Shown here: one piece after another, positions 1 to 9,973 of the stretch
Position numbering within the stretch: position 1 is the first letter of the stretch
How the letters are laid out: every line of letters begins with the position of its first letter
Assembly: GCA_026214975.1 (NCBI GenBank)
Contig: CM047815.1
Location: 65,727,852-65,791,851, forward strand
From: Gentiana macrophylla
Taxonomy: Eukaryota > Streptophyta > Magnoliopsida > Gentianales > Gentianaceae
DNA length: 64,000 nt
Direction of reading: 5' to 3'
The notes under the pieces: model-generated
Databases searched by the model: none
Told to the model about the DNA's origin: nothing
What the model saw: the letters and a program-made list of their open reading frames with translations, nothing else
Position numbers and translations under genes: made by a program

Positions 1-20
1 CGGCAACGGCGCCAAAAACT
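1..20 (-). other. Ty3/gypsy primer-binding site (tRNA-Asp type), cut by window edge
   Basis: On the minus strand this reads TTTTTGGCGCCGTTGCCG. TGGCGCCGTTGCC matches the 3' end complement of tRNA-Asp, the primer used by many plant Athila/Tat Ty3/gypsy elements. The internal part of the element would lie outside the window to the left. Confidence 0.65.
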
Positions 21-1737
21 TGATCGCGTGTAAGTCGCTTAATACTAACAAGAGGACTAGGTCAATCGTAGTATAGCAAGGGCGAGTCAAAGTCGATCCC
101 ACAGAGACTATTATTTAATAATGCTAAACATAACCACAATTCATAGGTCAACCGGATAGGGGTGGTCGTTGACCAACATAATAGATCAGTAAATAAAATA
201 GATGTAAATAAACTCATGGTCAATCATATAATGAAAAGGCATTAAACAAACTATTCACAACTAATCTCCCCTTAATCCGTGTTCGACTCGTGTGCGTAAT
301 TTAGCTACATGTGCAACTCCTAACACTATCTACTCCGACCATGGTAGTGGATAATCTATATGCCAGCTACCCTCCTTAATTGGTCCGTAATAGCCCATAC
401 ACACGAAGAACTAAAATTGCCAGTATTGAGCGTTAACCCATACCGCTAACCCGCCTAGGCAGCTATCGACACTGATTAGCGTTCCTAGGATCCATCAAGA
501 CAATGTCCAAACTAACACTTCAGTATCAGTATTTCATGTTAATTTACGATTTACGAATACTGGATTGGCCAGACCTATTACTCGTTTTAATTATTCATGT
601 CGATCAACGTAGCTGACGCCGAACCACAGAATTAGGATTTACTAGGTATCCAGATCTAGCGATAAAGACCGTCACAGATCTGAAGAGCGCAACCCATAAT
701 TATGCGTTTCATATTAACAAATCGAATAATAAAGATTAAGGTTCGTTTAATTAATTTATAGATGATTAGATGCAAGCATAATCTAGATCTATCATAAGAA
801 CAATCATGAATCTAAGAAAAGAAATAAAACATTGGAATAGATCTTACCCATAACGAAGAACATATCTACTCTTCAATTCCCTCTCCCTCCGGCGACTCAA
901 GACGATCCATGAACTATTCAATAATGAAAGACTCATCACTTATTTGCAAGAAAGAAAAGAAGAATGTAAAAGAAGACTTTATTTTCAAAAGACTACATTT
1001 TATCTAACTGATGAAGAACTACAAAATAGATGAGGAATTATTGATGAATGGAAGATGAAGGATGTGTATACAATTTCGCAACCCTGAATGACCTTATATA
1101 GGTGTATAAACTGACTTAGGGGTAAACCAATCTTTGGAGGACAAGAAAACGCGTTTCTGGAAGATTCTGGGGCTCGGTAAATCGCTGGTAACTCCCGATT
1201 TACCGAGGGTATTTTTGTTTTTTTCCTTCTGCCGACTTAACTTGGAATACTCTAGGCCCAGCTTCGGTATTTGGACCATAACTTGGCCTACATAACTCCG
1301 ATTTGGGTGATTCAAAGTGTGTTTGAATCCTTGTTTCAAGACATACAACTTTCATGTAGAAGTCCAAACCCAATTCGTCTTGTAAGGCTTCGGACACTGC
1401 ATTGCAAGATCACCAATCAGATTCTCGGGTCCAATATCCGCTCGAAACACTTCAACCTTCAGCTCCGTTCAGTTCTTTATCGATTGACTCGTATATTCAG
1501 CCCAAATGATGCTCCAAACACTCGTTCATTTGTCAATAACACACATAGTAGCTTCTATTTCTAGCAAATAACACATAAAATACACGATTAATACGCATAA
1601 TACCAATTTAGTCACCCCGGACGTGGCTTAATCAGATTTAGCTAATTAACTCATGATTTCATACATATTATCACCATTGAGAACACAAATCCGGGGTAGA
1701 TTGGTGGTAAAATATGATACCAAGTTGACCGTCATCA
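21..1737 (-). mobile_element. Ty3/gypsy LTR, about 1.7 kb
   Basis: The stretch begins TGATCGCG on the plus strand and ends GTCATCA, giving TGATG...GATCA termini when read on the minus strand. It is bordered by the tRNA-Asp-type primer site on one side. On the other side is a run of 13 C (1738-1750) plus TTTT, which on the minus strand is AAAAGGGGG..., a plausible polypurine tract. The inside is AT-rich with no convincing protein; the short ORFs at 1094-1564 are not supported. The right boundary rests only on the polypurine-like run and the CA end. A Tat/Athila origin is inferred from the primer site. Confidence 0.5.
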
Positions 1738-1750
1738 CCCCCCCCCCCCC

Positions 1751-3060
1751 TTTTGACGCTTATAAAATGAGACCTACCCCTTGATTGAAGATCTTTATGT
1801 GAACTGCTTTTAACGGCTGATTTTGTGAGAGAATCGTGCTCCCTCGGCTTCTATCTACATATCCACCTAGGCTTATAACCAGTAAGCCTTCTCATTTCTT
1901 CTCTTTTATGGGTTTCGGTTCCATTTATTCCATAGAATTTTCCGGTAATTTGAGCGTAGACAGGCTGTCCGATGAGGTTCTTGAGCATAGACAGTCTGCC
2001 CGCTTTGACCCACCTTCTGTATCAGGGTCATGGACCTTTAATGAGTTTTATGACGATCTTTCCGATGAAGACGTGTCCTTTAGGTAAGATGTTGACCGAG
2101 CTTTGGTGGTGATATTCCCACCACTTTGCATTGGACTGAGATTATGGGATTGTGTGAGCTGTAAATGATTGATCTAGGTGTTTTCAGACAATTCTCACAT
2201 AAATATGGTAGCGGAATTTTTCTTAAAAATTCACAAACGTTAATAAGAAAAGGGGAAAACATAAAGATCAAACACTAGAAAGAGAGAAATAAAACATAAA
2301 CTACAAACACTAGAAAAACGAAAATACAAAACAAACCAAAAAAGAATAAAAAAATATATGTAGCAGCCAGGATTTGAACACTTCAATACTTAAGCACCAT
2401 ACTAACTGAGCTACAAGGATAATTTTATTAAAATGTTCGAAATTATATACATACACAAACTTTTAATATTATTGGAGTGGTATACTAGTAATTTTGCACT
2501 AAAATTTGAGTGGCACCGTGGCCCCCTTCCATGCTGGGTCCACCCCTATATATATATATAGATAAATATATAGAAATTTACATGTATATACATATATAAC
2601 ATACACACTTATATATTTATATACACCTACATATTTTTTTTACATTTATATTTTTTGTTGTCTTGCTACGTGTGCATTTTCTTTATGTAGTTTACATCGT
2701 GCGGTCTTGTATCATAGTTTGTGTCTTAGTAGTTGTGTTCAGTGTTGTGTTTTATAACGTTTTAATCCTCAACTTCATAAGGTTTATTGACGTTTAACGG
2801 TCTCGACGTGATGGATGATGAGGAGTGGCATGATGCCGAACAGAGCCAACTAAACGGTCCTTAAGAAGTTTGGAAACTTATAGAGACTTACTTACGGCTG
2901 AGGTTTTACCAAGATGCTGAATGAAAAGATCAATAAGAGAAAACTCAATTTCTCTACGAGCTATATATCCTATATAGGAACCTCAAAAGGCCTGAGGATT
3001 GCCACTTACGGCTGATCGGAATTAATGGAATAGAAAACACTTTTTTTTTTAATCTAAAAG
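1751..3060. other. No gene recognised; AT-rich repeat debris
   Basis: This contains a TATA-like ctTATAAAATGA at 1759-1769 just beyond the C run and an 83-residue ORF (1836-2087) with no recognisable domain. It also holds a tRNA-like SINE remnant (2358-2420) and short TA runs near 2550-2640. Nothing here supports a host gene. Confidence 0.5.
2358..2420 (-). repeat. tRNA-derived SINE remnant (A and B box)
   Basis: The minus strand carries TAGCTCAGTTAGTATGG (A box, 2398-2414) and GTTCAAATCC (B box, 2370-2379), the RNA polymerase III internal promoter elements of a tRNA. The region between them is too short and unpaired to be a functional tRNA. No target duplication was seen. Confidence 0.5.
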
Positions 3061-3078
3061 AACACAATGCTGAACGAG

Positions 3079-3210
3079 ATGCGTAGAAATGACTCTTTCC
3101 AATCCTCGTATCAAATGTTCGTTATGTCGGTCACATTAAATTTAATGCGTAAAAATGATTATTTCCAATTTTCGTATCAATTGTTCGTTATGTCGGTCAC
3201 ATTAAATTTA
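3079..3210. repeat. 66-bp direct tandem duplication (two copies)
   Basis: Copy 1 (3079-3144) and copy 2 (3145-3210) both start ATGCGTA and end with GTTATGTCGGTCACATTAAA TTTA, with a few substitutions. 66 is a multiple of 3, so the duplication keeps a frame open, but no protein family is recognised. Confidence 0.8.
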
Positions 3211-3327
3211 AATTATGTTTGTTTGTTTGTCGGCCGTTGCTTATCTTATAAATTAAATACAAACTACACATACATGAAAGGTTCTATATGCATGTGTATA
3301 TACACATATGTATATGACATGTATAAT

Positions 3328-3328
<1 letters not shown>

Positions 3329-3381
<53 letters not shown>
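3329..3381. repeat. (CA)n-(TA)n microsatellite
   Basis: A CA run passes directly into about 20 TA dinucleotides. The ORF over it is a translation of the microsatellite and not a gene. Confidence 0.95.
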
Positions 3382-3384
<3 letters not shown>

Positions 3385-5550
3385 CGTATATAGGCAGAAT
3401 TAAATGTAACACAATACTATATCTCCATAGGTTAGACATAACACGTTACATATACATTTCAAAAAAAAATATATATATATATATGTAACCCAATATATAC
3501 ATGTTTAAGAAAACAAAAACAAAAAGAAAAAAAAAAAAGCCCAAATATTTTTGTATAAATATTTACGGAATTTCGTTATTACTTTCTGTGGGATTAATGA
3601 ATTACGAAATATTCTGTAGAAACTTATCTACGAAATTTGGTTTCCGTTGAAAATATATACAGTAAAATCCCGAACTTTTAATAAAGGGTATTGTTGTTAT
3701 TTTATAAATAAGTGGTTTTTATGGACTACTGAATCGCACGCCGAGAAATACGTGTTTCACCGTGATTATGACTCTTCTAATTCAAAGAGATACTTATGAA
3801 GAGATATTGTTGGATTTGATATTTAAGGTAAATCACAAACAATTAATAAATAATTACTTGGAGAAAAAATTTACACATTATAAATAGATGTGTTGTGTTA
3901 TGGTGTTTTATGTTAACAAAGAAAAAAAAGGAAGGGGGCTAGGGGGGAAGGGCCGAAGAGCTGGGGCAGGGCTGCGGCCGGGAAAAAATGGAATGAATGA
4001 ATGAAAAATAAACGACAAAAAAATAATAAATAAATAAATATGATCCGATCATCGTTCGGTACACCATTTTTCAATCCGATTACGAATGGTTTGAATTTAA
4101 AAAAAAAATTACAAGTGGTTTATGGGTAAAGTTTGGATCTTTAATTGTTAGGTTTTTCCAATCACGACGTTTTTTCGTAGTAGTAATTCCTTTAATCGTT
4201 TCCCTATAAATTATTCATAGAACTCAATGTTAGCTGTTGTTTGGTTTGTAGTTCGGTTCGTCATTAAGGTAATGAGTTTTTATCATAAGATTCCGTTTTT
4301 AGTTTAAAGATTATGTTGTTAAGTTGTTTTGAATACTATTTTATGTTAAATTGCACCATACATGAATCATGTGTTGCTGGGAATATGTCAAATAGTGTTT
4401 TCAGAACGTTATTCCGTTTTCTAGTTACTTTCCTATAAACTGTTTATGCGTCTTGGATACGAGTAGTGGAGATATGATGGAAGTTCGGTGTTGTTATGAC
4501 TTTTGGATGCTCTCGTAGGTTAGATATGGACTTTAACGTGAAATTTTTATGCTTATGTGCTCCTACGTGTTTTTAGTTAGGCACATTGCAATGTACTGTA
4601 CGGAGTACCATAGGTTCTAAGTCCCGTGTCGGAGGTATGACTAATTGTAATAGCCATGTTGTTCTTAAGACGACGTATTTTACGGAGTACCTTGTGTCCC
4701 GTTTTTTTTTTTTTTTTTCCGCTGCACCATCTTCTAACAGTCCTAGCCGTATTAAATGCTTGCTCAGCCTTATCCTTATCTTCAATTTGAGCGTACATTT
4801 TGAATTATTTGATTCTTCAAGAGCTTGATAAGTGAAAGTGGTCTTCTCATCTGATCTTTCAGCTCTGATAGATTCTTCTCACCTGATCAGTTATATTTAT
4901 CTGATCTGGTTCTTCTTAACTGAATCTTTTTGACTGGCCTTCCTTTTCTTCTGGATTTGATTCAATCATTCTTCTCATCTTAGCTTCTGATCCGATTCTA
5001 TTTCTCTGATCTTTAATCTATATGAGATCATAGTACACCATATTTTCATAAGCTTGAAGTTTCATTACATTTCTTGACTTTAAGTCATCATCTCATAGAT
5101 ATACCTCAAGTCATCACAAATTTCTCGAAGTAATCTTTTTAAGTTGCTTTCTTTCGATCTTCTTGTCTTTTGATCTTCTATTATGAGTCTGATTCATCAG
5201 TCTTCTTCTGTCTTCAATATTGATTATGATTCCTCGGCCTTTGAATCTTCTGCACTGAGTTTGACCTCTCAGGCTTCTAGTCTACTGATCATCAGTCCAG
5301 AACTGATCTAGAAATTTAATCTACTAATTTTCATTAAGTTTGGATCTGACTGACCTACTCTATTAGGATTCTGTCAGACTTCTATTATGATACTTAGCTT
5401 GATTAACCTATACAACCTCATGCTTCTAGATAAAATCTTATACAAATCATAAGTCCTATCAAGCTTCTATTATGGTTGGTTTGGCCATCAACAAAACTAA
5501 AATTTCATAACATTATCACAGCCGTTGACAACATATTTGTCTTATAGTTT
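3382..5550. other. No gene recognised; low-complexity and pyrimidine-rich DNA
   Basis: This holds short TA and A runs, a GT-rich part around 4140-4560, a 16-18 T run near 4700, and from about 4830 to 5480 a CT-rich stretch repeating TCTGATC/TTCTTCT-like words. The ORFs across the T run (4573-4828) are shadows of the homopolymer. No coding or RNA feature is supported. Confidence 0.5.
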
Positions 5551-5559
5551 GCTATTATT

Positions 5560-6420
5560 ATTATAACATGGATCCGCAACCCAAGTCAATAGTGGGGCGC
5601 TAAAGGCACATAGACTGTGTAAAAAGGAAATAAGCAATGAAGTATGGTCTTGACTTAAAAAGTTTGGTTCTGTAATGACCATTTTTTTATTTTGATCAAT
5701 GATATCCTTCCGTTACGGATGACTCATGTTCCGCTACTTAATGACCTTGACAACAATTATAAGTTTTTATATGACGTCGTGACCATATATTAATTTATGG
5801 GTCATTAGACGTGAAGATTTATATGATAATATATGATGGATTTTAAATAAAAAATCGCAATATGTATATTGTTCAGTTGCAAATGTCGTTATATGGCTTA
5901 TAACATTCATGTTGAATTTAATAAGATCAACGAGTATATACCTCATGAAGAAGGAATATATAAATAGCTCATGTGTAATGATATGAGTCGTGTGATATTA
6001 CATATCCTATTGTTATTTATGAGGACAATTCGGATTGTGTTGCAAGTGGTGTACAAATGAGTAGTGGGTACAACGGTTTTAACCCCAATATTCAAATTGA
6101 ACTCTATAAGAGATGTTATATATAAAAAATACGTTCTAGTGACAATCTGACTGATTTGTCCACTAAGTTTATTCCTACATCTATTTGGAGAAATAAGTTT
6201 ATAGTAATGAAATGTGTACATTTGAAAGACTATTGGCGAACAACAATTTTTTTCCCAAATGGTTTTTTTAGTTAAAGGTTTTTAACGAAATAGTCAGTGC
6301 AATATATAGAAACGCACATGTCATGAACTATTTTTCCCGCCTAGTTTATTTCCCACTGGGTTTCGTAGCAAATTTATAGTACCTGACGTATACGGTATGC
6401 AACTCATATCGAGAAACCAA
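5560..6420 (+). pseudogene. Decayed Ty1/copia pol 3' end (RNase H) and downstream non-coding part
   Basis: Around 5985-6215 the plus strand still reads as the end of a Ty1/copia polyprotein: an IVIYEDNSDCVA-like block (the RNase H 'YEDN' region) and then IRSSDNLTDLSTK...PTS, the family's 'IRSSDNLADLFTKxLPTS' tail. The frame is interrupted by stops and shifts. After it, 6255-6420 contains AGTTAAAGGTTTTTAACGA and TTTCCCACTGGGTTT. The same words occur on the opposite strand at 56.87-56.99 kb next to another copia pol end, so the two are remnants of related elements. Confidence 0.7.
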
Positions 6421-6797
6421 TACAACCATTTAGTCACTAAGACATTATTCACTATTGACGATGCTGAAAATCCTACAAGATGATATGACCATTGTTGATG
6501 TTGAATAAGCTTCCTGTGAAAGTGTTATGCGGATCCGAGCTGCAGCAATACCCGTAAAACAAAGCAATCGTTAAGGGTCCTGGAGTTTTATCTACGGGAA
6601 AACCCTCTGCCGTTCAAGTCAGTGATTTGGCTATAAGGTGGAAATGCGTAATATGAAAAGAGTATCTGAATATGAAATCACGTTACATGTTCAACCTTCT
6701 CGTAGGATTAATTAGTTGTGTCTCATATCGTAAATCGCATAAGCTTCCGCTGTGCGAAGATCGAGCGTCTCGATCAGTGCTACTACTCCTAGCATGT

Positions 6798-7040
6798 GGT
6801 AGCAGAGACATGTTGAATTTTTACGATATCGAGAGCAAAATTAATTAATTTAGGAGTGTAATTGCATATAAAAAAATTGCATCTTTTAATTTTATTTATG
6901 CGAGTGAATGTTTTGGTTGACGAGATGGATTGTGGTTGGTACCTGTTTACCGTTAGATTTGTTGTAAACCTGTTTTTCTGGGTATAAGAAATTGTTGTAT
7001 TTATTTTTCTGGACTGAGACCGAGCTATAAACACTTGTAT
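6798..7040 (+). mobile_element. Copia-type primer site and 5' untranslated remnant
   Basis: TGGTAGCAGAGAC at about 6798 resembles the initiator-Met primer site TGGTATCAGAG. Beyond it, TTTATGCGAGTGAATGTTT ... GAGATGGATTGTGGTTGG ... GTTAGATTTGTTGTAAAC parallels the leader after the copia primer site at 47.22-47.41 kb (GAGATGGATTGGGGTTGG ... GTTAGATCTATTGTAAAC). An LTR would end at about 6796; its other end was not located. The ORF on the minus strand here is not supported. Confidence 0.5.
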
Positions 7041-7516
7041 AAAAATATGGGCAAATAATGTTGGAAGATCGACCTGGACGATAACTGATGTGGTTTTATG
7101 GTCGTAGCTTTACTGTGTGGGTGCCACGAGTATAGTGGCCAATCTGGCCTACATCAACTATATATTAGATTTGAGAAGAATATTGTGATATTGATCAAGT
7201 CAAGTGATGTCTCGAAAGTTTCGTTCAATAAATGAAACATGTATCATTGACATATTTCTGCAGATTACCTTCACACCAATGACGATACTATTCATACTAA
7301 TATCAAAAATCTCATAGGATTTTTACCTGAGAGGGATTAATCGAATCACATGAGAATATATACTATTTTCCCACGTGGGAAGATTTACTTTTCTGTAATG
7401 AATATAAGGGGAAGGGGAGAGGGGGGGGGGGGGACATTTATCGTTATGTTACAAACTTTTTTTTTTTTTTTTTTTTGTTGGTATGCATGTTACAAACCTT
7501 AAGAGTTACAACTCTG
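7041..7516. other. No gene; poly-G and poly-T runs
   Basis: Contains a G run (about 7421-7433) and a T run (about 7459-7477) separated by a short unique spacer. Nothing coding is seen. Confidence 0.6.
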
Positions 7517-7521
7517 GGCTC

Positions 7522-7943
7522 TGTTTGGTTTGGGTGGGGTTGGATCCATTTAGATCCAACTCAATATTTTATTCACTCCGTTATCTTATTTATCATTATT
7601 TTATTATAATTTGTCTCACTAATTATTTCATCATGCATAAATAAAATAATATTAATCAATTTAATTTATTCATCCACTACACTATTTAACCAATACTTTA
7701 TCAATATAATAATTCATTAAAATTTTCTCACCAATCATTTCTTTATCTACATAAATTTCAATACAAGATTTCAACTTTATAATCATTATTTCCCTTTATT
7801 TTATTTCATTAAAACTTCTCTCACCAATCATTTTGTCATCTACACAAATTTTAATATAGGATTTCAACTTTATAATCATTATTTTACTTTTTTTTTTATC
7901 TCTCGCGAATTCATTCAACCCAAACCTAACCCGAAACCAAACA
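7522..7943. mobile_element. AT-rich MITE with TGTTTGGTTT terminal inverted repeats
   Basis: The left end TGTTTGGTTTGGGTGGGGTT is matched, inverted, by the right end AACCTAACCCGAAACCAAACA. The inside is AT-rich and non-coding. It includes an internal direct duplication: CACCAATCATTT ... GATTTCAACTTTATAATCATTATTT occurs at about 7730-7787 and again at about 7818-7887. The termini recall hAT- or Harbinger-type MITEs. No clear target duplication was found, so the superfamily is left open. Confidence 0.6.
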
Positions 7944-8119
7944 TAATCTGGAATTCTGAAAAGACTACATTCACATAAATTGTTCAAAAAGCCATCACAG
8001 AAAAATGATCTGGGCCTTGTATTAGTTTTTGTTTCTTTATTTTATTTGATAACATTTCACTTTTTTTTTTTTTTTGAGTTGCACATTTGTTGTGTTGTAC
8101 CTCTTTTTCTTACATGAAA

Positions 8120-8300
8120 TTGAGCTCGAAAGTGCTGTGATCAAATTTGAATTCAATAGTCATTGAATTATAAATTCAAGTTCGAAAGTGCCGTGATCAA
8201 ACTTGAATTCAATAGTCCGTGCATGTTCAAAGTCGAGTTTGGTACATAAAATGTAAATTATAAATTCAAGCTAGAAAGTGCCGTGATACATTCAAATTGA
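8120..8300. repeat. Three imperfect direct repeats of a CGAAAGTGCCGTGATCAAA unit
   Basis: CTCGAAAGTGCTGTGATCAAA, TTCGAAAGTGCCGTGATCAAA and CTAGAAAGTGCCGTGATACA follow each other, each associated with TTGAATTCAATAG or ATAAATTCAAG. They lie just upstream of the host gene promoter. No function is assigned. Confidence 0.7.
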
Positions 8301-8355
8301 TAAGCTCAATAGAGGACTCGACTCAGATTGCTTAGACTGGTCCCATTTTCATCCC

Positions 8356-8386
8356 TAAATATAACGGAGGATTTTCGTTCCCGCCA
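8356..8386 (+). promoter_or_regulatory. Candidate core promoter of the FYR/WD40 gene with an E2F-like site
   Basis: A TAAATATA box (8356-8363) is followed by TTCCCGCCA (8378-8386), close to the E2F consensus TTTCCCGC, about 60-85 bases upstream of the proposed ATG at 8442. The position fits a promoter, but transcription from here is inferred. Confidence 0.35.
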
Positions 8387-8441
8387 TTTTCATAATCACT
8401 TCCTCTGAAGTAGACGACCGAACGTAAGAGAAAGGTATGCA

Positions 8442-9973
8442 ATGGCGAAAGCAGCGGAAGAGGTGTCTGACGGCCTGGAGATAATATCCATCGGAAAGCT
8501 CTATAGCGGCCAGTGGGAAAGAAGTACTGGAGCTGCTCTAGGGTTCGATTCTATTTCTATTTCCTGATGTTTTGTATGATGCTCATTTTGTGATTTTGAA
8601 TGTTCCTCGGATGTGATTTTGAAGCTCGTTGGAAAATCTTTACTTTTATGCTTAGGTTGTTAGAAATTCAGTATTTTCTTATTTGAATCTTAGCTGAGCT
8701 GCTAAGCGTCCCTTAATTCCCCTGTTTTATTATGCATTCGAATTAAGTATGATGTTAATCCTTTTATTCTGCACTCTAGTTAGATTTTATACGCATCACG
8801 TTTTGCAATTTTTTGAGGCATCATCGGTGCTTAATGCCGTAAGTTTGGTTGAGTTGTGCGTAACCAAATGTGAATTTTGTATAATTCTGTGTGACTGTAT
8901 GTATTTTAATGATTACACGCCACAAAGCAACTGAAACTTTTAGATGACGATAATTTCCGTTATCTAGACTGCATTGTGCATGTGTTGGACTTGTAAGTAT
9001 TGGTTAATATAATGTTGGTTCAATTTAACATTAGCCAGGTTGTCCATGAATGTGTTTAATAGGTTTGTTATGTGGGATACATGTTTAGTGATCTATCAGA
9101 TTAGAAGTTAAGTGGCATTTAGTGAGATGATGGGAAGGTTGCCTAAAGGAAACTTCCCTACATGAGATAGATGCTAGGAGAAACAAAGGACGGCGAAGAA
9201 ATGCTAAATAGGAAATCGTGCTTGAGAATGGCTATTAGTGGGCTTCCATTGACACTCTAAAGTTTTATAGTAGTATTGGCCTAAATTTTTGGGAAGGCTA
9301 AGCACACAATGGAAGGATTCTGATATTTTAATTTCAAACACTAGTTATCAGCTGTAGGAAGATGTGAAATAAACTAGAGAACGATAGTAGAGAATGAAAC
9401 TTGGAAAAAGAACAATAGTACAAGCTAGAGTGATAGGTTAAGGTTTGACTTTGGAAGAAGTTGAGGAGTGAGAACAAATCCATCGGATCGCATGGACAAA
9501 AAATAATTTACCAAAACCAGAAAGCAATGAGTGTATAATTAAGACTATACACTCGTAATTTTGAAGGGAAGAAATATTGTTCATTACTTTGGATGGAACA
9601 AATATATTTGAGAAATATTTTTTCATGTTTTTCTGTACAGGGTAAAGATCGTTATCCATATCCTGTTGGATTTAAAGCTATTCGGACACATAATGGAATT
9701 ACATACAGAATGGAAATTTTTGAAGGTCTTAAAGGGCCCTTATTTACGGTTTGTTCCACTCTACTTCAAGCTTGGACATATTTAGAGATTTTCCCTGCAT
9801 CAATGTGAATAAACCACAACCAGGTCTTTTTCCTGCAGATTAATTCCACTGATGGATTATCATCTTCTGGACAAACTCCAGATATAGCATGGGATAGCTT
9901 TCAGAAGAAAGGCAGTTCTCAGATAAAGTTGTTGCGCGGGAAGAGATTCTCCTGCAAGATAGACGGCTTGGAG
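8442..9973 (+). other. FYRN and start of FYRC region (exons 1-3) with a one-base frame break
   Basis: The ATG at 8442 opens MAKAAEEVSDGLEIISIGKLYSGQWE. The continuation KYWSCSR is in another frame (codon AAG at 8522), one base out, inside GGGAAAGAAG. The earlier ATG at 8437 runs into a stop after 15 codons, so it is not the start. The exon 1 donor is AGG|GTTCG and the exon 2 acceptor TTCTGTACAG|GGT. Exon 3 joins without phase change and ends ...KIDGLE. Confidence 0.8.

Noticed and set aside
1836..2087. 83-codon ORF as a possible gene
   Set aside because: No domain, no conserved pattern and no gene context; it lies in repeat debris beside an LTR.
2358..2420. Functional tRNA gene on the minus strand
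   Set aside because: A and B boxes are present, but there is no acceptor or anticodon stem pairing; a SINE remnant fits better.
4573..4828. Three overlapping ORFs on both strands
   Set aside because: They depend on a 16-18 base T run and have no recognisable protein.
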